DNA from: Salimicrobium album
GTDB taxonomy: Bacteria; Bacillota; Bacilli; Bacillales; Halobacillaceae
Length of the DNA stretch: 64,000 nucleotides
Direction of reading: 5' to 3'
Assembly: GCF_900107115.1 (NCBI RefSeq)
Contig: NZ_FNOS01000001.1
Coordinates: 372,001-436,000, forward strand
Shown: one piece after another, positions 25,879-33,562 of the stretch
Layout of the letters: the number at the start of each line of letters is the position of its first letter
Position numbering within the stretch: position 1 is the stretch's first letter
The notes under the pieces: model-generated
What the model was told of the DNA's origin: nothing
Seen by the model: the letters and a program-made list of their open reading frames with translations, nothing else
The model's database searches: none
Position numbers and translations under genes: made by a program

Positions 25879-26895
25879 ATGATTCTTATTACAGGAGGCG
25901 CAGGTTTCATCGGAAGTCATATATGCGTGGAACTTTTGAACGAAGGGTATGACATTGCTGTTATCGACAACCTGTCGAACAGTCGAAAAGAGTCCCTGGC
26001 GAGAGTCGAGGAAATTACCGGCGGAACGATAACATTCTACGAAAACGACCTGCTGGACCGGAGTGCCCTCGAGGAGATTTTCTCGAAGCACACGATTGAA
26101 GCTGTTATACACATGGCAGGTCTCAAATCGGTGAATGATTCGGTCTCCCTTCCTCTCACGTACTACAAAAATAATTTGACGGCTACTTTCGTACTGCTGG
26201 AAGTCATGACCGAATTTAATGTGAAAACCATCATATTCTCTTCTTCCGCTACGGTCTACGGGAAACCGGCATTCAACCCGATAACGGAGGACTTCCCGGT
26301 GTCTGCCATCAATCCTTATGGAAGAACGAAACTGATGATTGAAGAGGTTCTGGCAGATCTTTGGAACGCTGATTCCGAATGGAGCATTTCCATTCTGCGC
26401 TATTTCAACCCGATCGGCGCTCACCCGAGCGGAAAAATCGGCGAGTCACCGAATGGAACTCCGAATAATCTCATGCCTTATGTTGCAAAAGTGGCTCTTG
26501 GACAATACGAAAAGCTCACCGTTTACGGCGATGATTATCCGACCGTTGATGGAACGGGGGTACGTGACTATATCCACGTAACAGACCTTGCTCTCGGCCA
26601 CGTAAAAGCATTGGATAAAGCAATGCAGGGATCGGGTCATGAAATCTATAACCTCGGCACCGGGGAAGGTTACAGCGTACTTCAGCTCGTCCGGGCTTTC
26701 GAATCAGCTTCCGGTCGTTCTGTACCTTATGAAGTGACCGGCCGCCGCGAAGGTGATGTAGCCTCCTGCTATGCGAACCCTTCAAAAGCCGAGGAAAAGC
26801 TGGGGTGGAAAGCGGAAAAATCCATCACTGACATGTGTGAGGACACCTGGCGATGGCGCAGCTACAACCCGTATGGATATGCTTCAGGGGAATAG
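25879..26895 (+). CDS. galE: UDP-glucose/UDP-N-acetylglucosamine 4-epimerase
   Basis: A 338-residue extended SDR. GGAGFIGSH binds NAD (residues 6-13), and Tyr147-x3-Lys151 (YGRTK) with the SSSATVYG serines forms the active site. It interconverts UDP-glucose and UDP-galactose, and often the N-acetyl forms. At the gatekeeper position the protein reads DVASCYANP, placing Cys297 where E. coli GalE has bulky Tyr299 and human GALE has Cys307, so UDP-GlcNAc/UDP-GalNAc should fit. This suits supply of GalNAc for Pel. AGGAGGG precedes the ATG. Confidence 0.93.
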   Translation: MILITGGAGFIGSHICVELLNEGYDIAVIDNLSNSRKESLARVEEITGGTITFYENDLLDRSALEEIFSKHTIEAVIHMAGLKSVNDSVSLPLTYYKNNLTATFVLLEVMTEFNVKTIIFSSSATVYGKPAFNPITEDFPVSAINPYGRTKLMIEEVLADLWNADSEWSISILRYFNPIGAHPSGKIGESPNGTPNNLMPYVAKVALGQYEKLTVYGDDYPTVDGTGVRDYIHVTDLALGHVKALDKAMQGSGHEIYNLGTGEGYSVLQLVRAFESASGRSVPYEVTGRREGDVASCYANPSKAEEKLGWKAEKSITDMCEDTWRWRSYNPYGYASGE

Positions 26896-26928
26896 TCCCT
26901 AAAAAAATTGCACAGCATCAGAACCGCG

Positions 26929-26977
26929 GGTCAGATTGCTACAAACGTTTCCAGAAAACGTCTTTAGCAATTTGACC
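26929..26977. repeat. 49-nt perfect-loop hairpin without T-run
   Basis: Two 22-base arms (26929-26950 and 26956-26977) pair with two mismatches and one G-U around a five-base loop. No T-run follows on either strand, so a simple terminator is unlikely. It lies between galE and the small-RNA candidate and may be a repeat element or a folded mRNA end. Confidence 0.5.
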
Positions 26978-27018
26978 TATTACCTTTGCCCGATGTTTAC
27001 AGAAAAACCTTATATGCA

Positions 27019-27047
27019 TTTACGTATCGAATTTTGTTATGTATAAT
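27019..27047 (+). promoter_or_regulatory. Promoter of small-RNA candidate 1
   Basis: TTTACG (27019-27024), a 17-base spacer and a perfect TATAAT (27042-27047). It predicts a start near 27054. Confidence 0.55.
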
Positions 27048-27053
27048 AAACAG

Positions 27054-27195
27054 ATACAGTCGATACATAATAGAGGATCGTTCAGTGAAGGTGAGAGTTA
27101 TTCCTCTTTGCGGAACGACTCATCTGCACGCACTTATCACTCGTCCGAGCTTCTTAGACTGTCTTATCCTTCTGCCCAGGTGGAAGGATTTTTTG
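27054..27195 (+). ncRNA. Candidate small RNA 1 (GTGAGA / GACTCATCTGCAC motif)
   Basis: A ~140-nt intergenic transcript bounded by a promoter and an intrinsic terminator, with no credible ORF. The core has GTGAGA (27091-27096), a small hairpin TTCC..GGAA with a CU-rich strand (27101-27115), and GACTCATCTGCAC (27117-27129). GTG can pair with the final CAC and AG with CT, leaving a six-base bulge; AGTG (27084-27087) may pair with CACT (27131-27134). The same conserved words in the same order occur at 36351-36394. I cannot name an RNA family. The CU-rich hairpin could pair with Shine-Dalgarno sequences (inference). Confidence 0.6.
27166..27195 (+). terminator. Terminator of small-RNA candidate 1
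   Basis: ATCCTTC/GAAGGAT stem (27166-27172 with 27183-27189) with an inner CC/GG, followed by six T. Confidence 0.75.
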
Positions 27196-27226
27196 TTTCT
27201 GCATTTATATATCGGTCTTAAAACAC

Positions 27227-27267
27227 AAAACCACTCCGGTCACTTCAGCAGTGACCGGAGTGGTTTT
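27227..27267. terminator. Strong bidirectional terminator at the end of the thi operon
   Basis: A perfect 18-bp stem (27227-27244 with 27250-27267) around a five-base loop, starting with AAAA and ending with TTTT. It lies immediately after the thiE stop on the minus strand. Confidence 0.85.
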
Positions 27268-27268
27268 G

Positions 27269-27877
27269 CTATAATAATCGCTGCACACCGCTGAAAGGAT
27301 CTTCATTACTTGCGATGGCGGAAATAACGCTTACCCCGGCACCGGTCTCTCTAACTTTCTGTACGTTACCTTCGTGTATACCTCCTATGGCGACCACCGG
27401 CAAGCCGGCTTTGTTCTGAATCGTCCGAAGTCCTTCTATTCCTATTACGTCTTTCGCATCCTGCTTCGACGAAGTTTTGAACACGGGTCCCACTCCGAGA
27501 TAATCTGCCAGCTCGTACCGGCTCTGCTCCAGTTCTTCCGGGGTGGATACGGATAATCCGATTATAAGAGCCGGGAAACGATCTCTAACTTTTTCTATTT
27601 CCGTATCTTCCTGCCCGATGTGAACACCGTCCGCTTTCCATTCACGTGCCAGCTCAATATCATCATTTACGAAAAAAGGGATTTCATGCTCGTGGCATAC
27701 TTCCCGCAGACGGTGGCCGAGCTTGACTTTTTCGGCGCCCATCAATGATCCTTCTCCTTTTTCCCTGAACTGAAAAGCGGTGATCCCTCCCCTGATGGCT
27801 CGCCGCAGAGTTTCCACAGGGTCTTTTTTACAGTTTTGGCTTCCCATAATGAAATAGGTATGAAGATAATCACTCAT
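27269..27877 (-). CDS. thiE: Thiamin phosphate synthase
   Basis: A 202-residue TIM-barrel enzyme joining HMP pyrophosphate and thiazole phosphate to thiamin phosphate. Family motifs are FQFREKGEG, FVNDDIELA, DGVHIGQED, LGVGPVFKTSSKQDA and VAIGGIHEGNV with the phosphate-binding VISAI near the end. It overlaps thiM by ATGA and is the last gene of the operon. Length is normal. Confidence 0.93.
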   Translation of the reverse strand: MSDYLHTYFIMGSQNCKKDPVETLRRAIRGGITAFQFREKGEGSLMGAEKVKLGHRLREVCHEHEIPFFVNDDIELAREWKADGVHIGQEDTEIEKVRDRFPALIIGLSVSTPEELEQSRYELADYLGVGPVFKTSSKQDAKDVIGIEGLRTIQNKAGLPVVAIGGIHEGNVQKVRETGAGVSVISAIASNEDPFSGVQRLL

Positions 27878-28611
27878 ACATCTCCCCCCAGTTCATCGAG
27901 AAGAGAAACGGCGAAAGACCCCGGACCATGGGAGTTCGCTTCCGCCCTCTCCGCAGCTTTATTATAAAATTCCACTGCAAAAAGTACCGCTTTCTCTTTT
28001 TCATCCTCAACCGTGAGACAGGCGGCAATCAGCGTCCCGAGGAGACACCCCGACCCTGTAACCTGCGTAAGCAGAGGAGAACCGTAGGAAGACATTGTAT
28101 AATTGCCATTTTCCGCTACTATATCTGTTGCTCCCGTCACTACTACGCAGGTGTTCAGTTTCTCCGAAGCCCTCAGGGCGATATCTGTGGAATCTCCGCT
28201 TTCTTCCGAATCCACACCTTTTACTTTCAGTGGTATGTCTGCGAGAGCAGCGATTTCCCCGGCGTTCCCTTTCACGACGGCTACGTCCAGCTCTTCTGTT
28301 ATTTTTCTGACTGCATTTTTCCGGAAGGTACTCGCTCCTGCCCCCACCGGGTCCAGCAGTATAGGAATACCCTTCTCATTAGCTGCTTTTCCTGCTGCTA
28401 TCATCGTTTCCACGTCACTGCTCCGGAGCGTGCCGATATTCAATACAAGAGCATCGGCCGCCCCTGCTATGTCTGCGACTTCTTCTCTTTCTTTCGCCAT
28501 AACCGGGCTCCCTCCGAATGCCAGGAGGCCGTTCGCAGAGAAATTCATCACTACTTCATTCGTAATGTGGTGAACCAGCGGTCTTTTTTCTCTTACACGC
28601 TCTTCCATCAT
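27874..28611 (-). CDS. thiM: Hydroxyethylthiazole kinase
   Basis: A 245-residue ribokinase-like kinase that phosphorylates the thiazole alcohol for salvage. It has VHHITNEVVMNFSANGLLAFGGSPVMA near the start, ILLDPVGAGAS, VVKGNAGEIAAL and the catalytic VTGSGCLLGTLIAA. It overlaps both thiD and thiE by four bases (ATGA). With ThiE it makes thiamin phosphate from salvaged thiazole. Confidence 0.94.
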   Translation of the reverse strand: MMEERVREKRPLVHHITNEVVMNFSANGLLAFGGSPVMAKEREEVADIAGAADALVLNIGTLRSSDVETMIAAGKAANEKGIPILLDPVGAGASTFRKNAVRKITEELDVAVVKGNAGEIAALADIPLKVKGVDSEESGDSTDIALRASEKLNTCVVVTGATDIVAENGNYTMSSYGSPLLTQVTGSGCLLGTLIAACLTVEDEKEKAVLFAVEFYNKAAERAEANSHGPGSFAVSLLDELGGDV

Positions 28612-29408
28612 TTGACCTCACCCCTTCTGCCGGCCCAGTGATTCGTAGGGCCGCTCCCTGAACCGAGGTCGAAAGAATGACGGATAGCTTCTGTAATAAA
28701 ATGTTTAGCCTTCTCTACAGCTACAGGAAGCGTCCGTCCCCGCGCCAGATTCGCCGCGATAGCCGAAGCATACGTACAGCCTGTGCCATGGGTATTATCC
28801 GTTTTAATGCGCGCTTCTCTGTATGTCCTCATAATTTCTCCGTCATACAATACATCAACTGCTTCTCCATCCAGATGTCCGCCTTTAATGAGCGCGCCGC
28901 GGCTGCCGAGTTTTTCTACAAACAGTCCTGCCGCTTCTTCCATATCAGCTTCTGTCTTAATAGTCATCCTAAGCAGCGTTTCCGCTTCCGGAATATTCGG
29001 AGTGACGACATCAGCATGAGGAAAAAGATATTCGGAAAGCGCCTCCCTCGTCTCCTCTTCCATAAGAGGATGACCGCTCGCGGTTACCATGACGGGGTCA
29101 CAGACGTATGGTTTTCGCCGGGCCCCGATCCATTCCCCTACTGTGCGTGCAGCTTCTTTCGATGAAATCATTCCGGTTTTGATAGCATCCACAGGCAGAT
29201 CCTCTTCAATACTTTTAAGCTGAGCAGTAAGGAATGGAACAGGTACGTGATGAACCTCCCGGACTCCCATAGTGTTCTGAGCTGTTAGTGAGGTCAGCAC
29301 AGACATTCCGTACACCTGCCATTCTTCCATCGTCTTGATATCCGCCTGAATCCCGGCTCCACCTCCGGAATCGGATCCTGCGATTGTCAGTGCTGTATAT
29401 GGTCTCAT
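28608..29408 (-). CDS. thiD: Hydroxymethylpyrimidine (phosphate) kinase
   Basis: A 266-residue ribokinase-fold HMP/HMP-P kinase. The start MRPYTALTIAGSDSGGGAGIQADIKT is diagnostic, and NTHGTGCTYASAIAANLARG carries the catalytic site. The start at 29408 is chosen over the longer frame because it fits the family and lies at the tenA stop (ATGA-type overlap, 29405). It supplies HMP-PP for ThiE. Confidence 0.94.
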   Translation of the reverse strand: MRPYTALTIAGSDSGGGAGIQADIKTMEEWQVYGMSVLTSLTAQNTMGVREVHHVPVPFLTAQLKSIEEDLPVDAIKTGMISSKEAARTVGEWIGARRKPYVCDPVMVTASGHPLMEEETREALSEYLFPHADVVTPNIPEAETLLRMTIKTEADMEEAAGLFVEKLGSRGALIKGGHLDGEAVDVLYDGEIMRTYREARIKTDNTHGTGCTYASAIAANLARGRTLPVAVEKAKHFITEAIRHSFDLGSGSGPTNHWAGRRGEVK

Positions 29409-30091
29409 CTCGCCGCCTCCTTTCCTGCAGGCCATTCTTCCAGTGAATAGGACATTTCCCAGAAAGCGAGTTCCAACTGACAGCTTTTCCGGAAAGCCTC
29501 TTTCATTTTCCGCCTGTCTTCCGGAGATGCCTGCTCCGCTTCCTCGTCCAGGCGCTTCATCATGTAGCCGGTGGTTTCGGCAATAGAATCATCGGCATAG
29601 AATTCAATCCACTCATAGAAAGGATGGTCCGGTTCCGGAGAGAAACGCCGTTTCAATTCTTTTCCGATTTCATCGTAAGTCCACGGACAGGGAAGCATAG
29701 CCGCAATTGTTTTTCCGAGCAGACCTTCTGTGGCCACACTCTTCATGTGAGCACGATAATGATCCGCCGTCGGTGGCATCGGATAACCCTGAAGATTTTC
29801 GTACGGGGTGCCTGCGTAATCGCTTAAATTGCGGTGTGGATGTATCTCATCCCCCAGCACAAAGGCGATCTGATTATGAAAAAATGTTATATCCTCCCGA
29901 CTGTCGGATTGGGAAATGGCCGTGCCATAAAGGGTAAGGAAGGTATTCAAGTATTCATAGTCCGCTTTTACGTAGTGAGCCACCGCTTCTTTCGGCAGTT
30001 CACCTTCGCCAAGACCCTGGACAAACGGGTGATCGAAAATCGCCTGAAATACATCTTCATTTTCTCTTCTTAATTCTTTCGTAAATGACAT
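29405..30091 (-). CDS. tenA: Aminopyrimidine aminohydrolase TenA
   Basis: A 228-residue all-helical TenA (thiaminase II). Cys135 in AMLPCPWTY sits at the same residue number as the B. subtilis nucleophile, and the C-terminal QLELAFWEMSYSLEEW carries the conserved Glu. It hydrolyses base-degraded thiamin (aminopyrimidine) to HMP for salvage. It is the first enzyme gene behind TPP riboswitch 1. The neighbours ThiD, ThiM and ThiE use the products. Confidence 0.94.
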   Translation of the reverse strand: MSFTKELRRENEDVFQAIFDHPFVQGLGEGELPKEAVAHYVKADYEYLNTFLTLYGTAISQSDSREDITFFHNQIAFVLGDEIHPHRNLSDYAGTPYENLQGYPMPPTADHYRAHMKSVATEGLLGKTIAAMLPCPWTYDEIGKELKRRFSPEPDHPFYEWIEFYADDSIAETTGYMMKRLDEEAEQASPEDRRKMKEAFRKSCQLELAFWEMSYSLEEWPAGKEAAR

Positions 30092-30119
30092 AAAAATAGC
30101 CTCCTCGTTTTAGTATAAA

Positions 30120-30146
30120 GGAAGCCCCCATGTGCAGAGTGCTTCC
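30120..30146 (-). terminator. Expression-platform terminator of TPP riboswitch 1
   Basis: On the minus strand GGAAGC and GCTTCC pair across a 15-base loop and are followed by TTT. The left arm overlaps the 3-prime end of the aptamer, so ligand binding could control termination before tenA. Confidence 0.6.
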
Positions 30147-30222
30147 CTTCGGCGGCATGACCCGCATCAGGTTCAAAGGGACTAAGGCAAAACCTTATCT
30201 CAGTGATATCCGCGCCCCCAGC
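30141..30222 (-). ncRNA. TPP riboswitch 1, upstream of tenA
   Basis: Read on the minus strand it has GGGGGCGC, CTGAGA, then ACCTGATGCGGGTCATGCCG and the closing AAGGGAAGC, all hallmarks of the THI element. It sits between thiW and tenA and should shut off tenA-thiD-thiM-thiE when thiamin pyrophosphate is plentiful. Confidence 0.93.
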
Positions 30223-30233
30223 AGTTCAAATAA

Positions 30234-30719
30234 TTAAGTTGTCACGATAGCTGTCTGTTTCAGCCGGACTGCGACCATCCAGCCTATCAGCGCCCCGGTC
30301 ACGGTACTTACAGCGAATGACGGTACAAAAGCGAAAACCCCGGCGCCTGTACCCATCAACAGATTGGCGATCGGTACGGAAGCAAGAGATCCGAATAATC
30401 CTGTCCCGATGATTTCACCGGTTACCGCTCCCCCGATACGCTTCGTGTAGTGATATGTCACTCCCGCCACAAAAGCCCCGATCATACCACCCGGAAATGC
30501 GAGCAGAGTGCCGAGACCTAACAGGTTCCGCAACACAGCTATCAGGAAAGCTATCGTCACCGCCGGCAGCGGTCCAAGCGTAACGGCAGCGACGACGTTG
30601 ACGGCATGCTGGACCGGATAGGCCTTTGCTATTCCGGCCGGAAACCACAGCATCTGTGCCCCGAGCGTTCCGAGTGCAGTAAGCACAGCCATGGTCGTAA
30701 GCAGTTTTGTGCGATTCAT
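30234..30719 (-). CDS. thiW: ThiW, thiamin-precursor ECF transporter S component
   Basis: A 161-residue membrane protein with five to six helices. The N-terminus NRTKLLTTMAVLTALGTLGAQMLWFPAGIAKAYPVQHAVNVVAAVTLGP is typical of ThiW, the substrate-binding S component predicted to import the thiazole precursor with the shared ECF energising module, which is not in this window. The start at 30719 has AAAGGGGGGAGAATT upstream; the longer frame adds 13 residues without support. It sits between the two TPP riboswitches. Confidence 0.88.
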   Translation of the reverse strand: MNRTKLLTTMAVLTALGTLGAQMLWFPAGIAKAYPVQHAVNVVAAVTLGPLPAVTIAFLIAVLRNLLGLGTLLAFPGGMIGAFVAGVTYHYTKRIGGAVTGEIIGTGLFGSLASVPIANLLMGTGAGVFAFVPSFAVSTVTGALIGWMVAVRLKQTAIVTT

Positions 30720-30756
30720 AATTCTCCCCCCTTTTATCCCAGGCAGAAGAAGAAGC

Positions 30757-30790
30757 AAAAAACCGGCTCCTGAATTACAGGACCCGGTTC
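30757..30790 (-). terminator. Expression-platform terminator of TPP riboswitch 2
   Basis: On the minus strand AACCGGGTCCTG pairs with CAGGAGCCGGTT (one mismatch) and is followed by TTTT, just ahead of the thiW ribosome binding site. Confidence 0.75.
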
Positions 30791-30807
30791 GTCAATGGTA
30801 TGTTGAC

Positions 30808-30898
30808 TACTTCCCCACGCTGGTATGAGCCAGATCAGGTCCAGAGAGTCGGAAAGTCATTCTTTCCTCTCAGTCCGTATCACGGACACCCCTAGTAG
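30808..30898 (-). ncRNA. TPP riboswitch 2, upstream of thiW
   Basis: Minus-strand elements: AGGGGTGTCCGTGATACGGA, CTGAGA, a variable hairpin (GGAAAG..CTTTCC), GGACCTGATCTGGCTCATACC and AGCGTGGGGAAGT. This is a complete THI aptamer, followed by its own terminator, and should control thiW and possibly the whole operon. Confidence 0.93.
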
Positions 30899-31003
30899 TT
30901 GATTACTTATTCACTTGGACGATACCAGTATAACAAAAGTCAGAATCTTTTGCACTCCCTGAATCATTTTTTTGAAAATATTAGTAATTTCCACAAGGAG
31001 GCA

Positions 31004-31031
31004 TTGACAATCCCGGAGAGAGTAATAGAAT
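31004..31031 (+). promoter_or_regulatory. SigA-type promoter of the ABC exporter operon
   Basis: A perfect TTGACA (31004-31009), a 16-base spacer and TAGAAT (31026-31031), about 40 bases before the ATP-binding gene. Confidence 0.7.
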
Positions 31032-31072
31032 TTAGAAAAAGCAGTCTTTTTCTACGGGAAGGGGTGGAAGCA

Positions 31073-31960
31073 ATGATTCGCATCGACAATCTTACCCGGC
31101 AGTTTCCGAATGGCAAAGGGATTTTCAACGTCTCTTTTGAAGTGAAGGAAGGGGAAGTGTTCGGGTTTCTCGGACCTAACGGTTCAGGTAAATCCACGAC
31201 TATCCGTCATCTCCTCGGATATATGAAACCTCAAAAGGGGAGTGCTGTAATTGACGGTTATGATACGTGGAAGAATCAGGCGAAAGCACGGGGAAGAATC
31301 GGTTATTTACCGGGGGAGATCGCTTTTCTCGAAGGAATGACAGGGAGCGACTTTCTCGATATGATGGCAGGAATGCAGGGGATCACGGACAAGAGCAAAC
31401 GGACCAGCCTGATTCAGCGTCTCCAGTTTGATCCCGATACTCCTATCCGGAAGATGTCCAAAGGCATGAAACAGAAGGTCGGAATCGTTGCGACATTTAT
31501 GCACGACCCCGATGTATATATTCTGGATGAACCCACCTCCGGACTGGACCCCCTTATGCAAAAGCTTTTCGTCGAGCTCGTGCTGGAAGAGAAGGAAAAG
31601 GGAAAAACCTTTCTGATGTCCTCCCACAGCTTTTCGGAGATCGAACGAACGTGCGATCGTGCAGCTATCATCCGGAACGGAGAGATTGTTACGGTCAAGG
31701 ATATACACGAACTGCAATCCATGCAGCGTAAGGTCTTCGATGTCACACTGACCCGGTCCGAAGATGTTGAAGCTATGAAGGAATCCAGGCTTTCCATTAA
31801 AAAAACGGAGGGGTTATTCGTACGGGTCGAAGTCCAGGGGGACTTTGATAATTTTATCCACGAATTATCGAAGTACAGCGTCAAAAATATCAGTGCCGGC
31901 ACCCAGAGTCTGGAACAGATATTTATGGATTACTATGATGCAGAGGAGGCCGGGTCATGA
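31073..31960 (+). CDS. ABC transporter ATP-binding protein
   Basis: A 295-residue ATPase with Walker A GPNGSGKST, signature MSKGMKQK, Walker B VYILDEPTSGLD and the switch His in MSSHSFSE; residues ~215-295 form the C-terminal regulatory part seen in exporter ATPases of the BcrA/YxlF type. ATG 31073 has AAGGGGTGG upstream; the frame upstream to 30899 is non-coding and holds the promoter. It overlaps the permease gene by ATGA. The pair is likely an exporter; cargo is unknown. Confidence 0.9.
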   Translation: MIRIDNLTRQFPNGKGIFNVSFEVKEGEVFGFLGPNGSGKSTTIRHLLGYMKPQKGSAVIDGYDTWKNQAKARGRIGYLPGEIAFLEGMTGSDFLDMMAGMQGITDKSKRTSLIQRLQFDPDTPIRKMSKGMKQKVGIVATFMHDPDVYILDEPTSGLDPLMQKLFVELVLEEKEKGKTFLMSSHSFSEIERTCDRAAIIRNGEIVTVKDIHELQSMQRKVFDVTLTRSEDVEAMKESRLSIKKTEGLFVRVEVQGDFDNFIHELSKYSVKNISAGTQSLEQIFMDYYDAEEAGS

Positions 31961-32766
31961 ATTTTCCGCTTTATAAACAAATGATGAAATCAAATATTAA
32001 ATTATTCCTCGGCTTTGGTCTCGTTTCCGCTATTTATGTAGTTCTTATGACGTCGCTGTTCCCCCTCTTTGCGGACAATCTCGATGAAATGGAAAGCATG
32101 ATGGAACTGTTCCCTGATTCTCTATTAAGAGCTCTCGGACTGGAAGCTTTCGGCAACTATGGCCAGTTTATTTCAGCGGAATACTACGGATTATTCTACC
32201 TGCTTATTTTGGGTGTGTTCAGCGTAATGAGTGCGGTGCAGTTGCTGGCAAAACTTGTGGACCGGGGTTCCATGGCTTATCTCCTTTCCACCAGAATCTC
32301 CAGGGTTCAGATTGCTTTTACTCAGATGATGGTTCTGCTGAGCGGTCTTATCATTATACATGTCCTGAATTTCGGCGGGGGACTGGCTGCCGGCGAACTG
32401 CTGATAGATGAGCAGAATGCGATAGCCATGAAAGATTTTTTTCAGATCAACTTTGTGGGGTTTTTGTTATTTTTTGCAGTAGGGGGGTACTCTTTCCTCG
32501 TGTCTTCCCTACTGAACGATGAGAGGTCGGCGTTAGCGACAGCAGGCGGGTTGACCTTCCTTTTTTACGGAATGAATATGATTGGAAAGATTGTGACCGA
32601 TGTCGACTGGTTACGGAACATCACTCCCTTTTCGCTTTATGAACCCGGAAAAATCGCCGGAGGAGATGCGGAAGTATGGACATCTTCTCTCATACTTACG
32701 GGTATTGGAATCCTTGCTTATACTCTGGCGATCGTTCTGTTCAGGCATCGGAACCTCCCGTTGTAA
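31957..32766 (+). CDS. ABC-2 type transporter permease
   Basis: A 269-residue permease with six hydrophobic segments (for example LFLGFGLVSAIYVVLMTSLFPLF, FYLLILGVFSVMSAVQLLAKL, FLLFFAVGGYSFLVSSLL). It resembles the ABC-2 membrane subunits annotated as putative exporters of polyketide or peptide antibiotics. Its start overlaps the ATPase stop by four bases. No biosynthesis or immunity genes are near, so the transported molecule cannot be guessed. Confidence 0.82.
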   Translation: MNFPLYKQMMKSNIKLFLGFGLVSAIYVVLMTSLFPLFADNLDEMESMMELFPDSLLRALGLEAFGNYGQFISAEYYGLFYLLILGVFSVMSAVQLLAKLVDRGSMAYLLSTRISRVQIAFTQMMVLLSGLIIIHVLNFGGGLAAGELLIDEQNAIAMKDFFQINFVGFLLFFAVGGYSFLVSSLLNDERSALATAGGLTFLFYGMNMIGKIVTDVDWLRNITPFSLYEPGKIAGGDAEVWTSSLILTGIGILAYTLAIVLFRHRNLPL

Positions 32767-32831
32767 AAGTCTGCCATGCAGGAAAATCGATACTCAGGTT
32801 CAAAAGGAATCAGGCCCCCGGCATGTTTCTT

Positions 32832-33389
32832 TCACCCGTTTTCCGGATACACGACCACCCCGTCTTTCTCGATGATAGGCATCGCTCCCCACCGGCCCTG
32901 CTCGTGTTTTACCAGGGAAATTCCATCCTTTTCATCTAAAATATGATAGACATCCCATCCGTTCGCTTCCAGCCAGTTACTGACAAGCAGTCTGTGACAG
33001 CGGGACGGGTGTCTTTCCGCACAAAAATACGCAACATCCTTCTCACCGGCCAGTGCTTCGAGCCCGACTATTCCTTCCCTGAACTCCTCCGTCAGTGTAT
33101 AGTCTGCATAATTGTGAAAGGACTGGTTCTCCCAGGCTCCGTTCACCTCCGACTGCACGTGGCCTGCTTTATTGCGTCGTCCTGCAAGGAGAGGGTGGTA
33201 GGAGTATGAAAACCCTCCCCCCGCCAGCCACTTCTTCATGTTCTCCTGATTGAAATGGGGAAACTTACGACTCGCCGGAAACGCCCGTACATCCGCCACC
33301 GCATTCACTTTCGCCTCTTTCAGCATAGAAAGAAAGAACTGTTTCGAGTGGGAAGAGTGTCCAATCGTATATATGTAAGGTTTCCTCAT
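32832..33389 (-). CDS. DUF488 family protein
   Basis: A 185-residue DUF488 protein, recognised from YTIGHSSHSKQFFLSMLK, VADVRAFPASRKFPHFNQENM, LLAGRR and the cysteine block YFCAERHPSRCHRLLVSNWL near the end. Family function is unsettled. The start at 33389 overlaps the stop of the small upstream gene (ATGA). It is the last gene of a four-gene minus-strand operon. Confidence 0.87.
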   Translation of the reverse strand: MRKPYIYTIGHSSHSKQFFLSMLKEAKVNAVADVRAFPASRKFPHFNQENMKKWLAGGGFSYSYHPLLAGRRNKAGHVQSEVNGAWENQSFHNYADYTLTEEFREGIVGLEALAGEKDVAYFCAERHPSRCHRLLVSNWLEANGWDVYHILDEKDGISLVKHEQGRWGAMPIIEKDGVVVYPENG

Positions 33390-33562
33390 TCCCGGGAACC
33401 CTGCTTTAACCGGCGAACCTCTTCTTCCAGTCTGGTGATTTTTTTTGCGTTGATCTCGACTACTGCGTAAACAATCCCTATCACAAAGCCTAGGACCGCT
33501 CCTCTCCACCCAAGAGTGATCAGCCCGACGAACGCTGCCATCAGTATGTAAAAAAATATCAT
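33386..33562 (-). CDS. Small membrane protein, 58 aa
   Basis: Start MIFFYILMAAFVGLITLGWRG, then a second hydrophobic stretch (AVLGFVIGIVYAVVEI) and a charged, heptad-like tail (KKITRLEEEVRRLKQG) likely to form a short coiled coil. GGGGAGG lies ahead of the ATG. Both ends overlap neighbours by four bases (ATGA), which is strong support for a real gene. The function is unknown; similar small proteins with a coiled-coil tail are common in Bacillaceae. Confidence 0.75.
   Translation of the reverse strand: MIFFYILMAAFVGLITLGWRGAVLGFVIGIVYAVVEINAKKITRLEEEVRRLKQGSRE

Noticed and set aside
27039-27221. Plus-strand frames of 60-100 codons across small-RNA candidate 1
   Set aside because: No ribosome binding site, no family, and they read through structured RNA and terminator sequence.
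30899-31072. N-terminal extension of the ABC ATP-binding protein
   Set aside because: It contains the TTGACA/TAGAAT promoter, is not similar to ABC proteins, and ATG 31073 has a good ribosome binding site.
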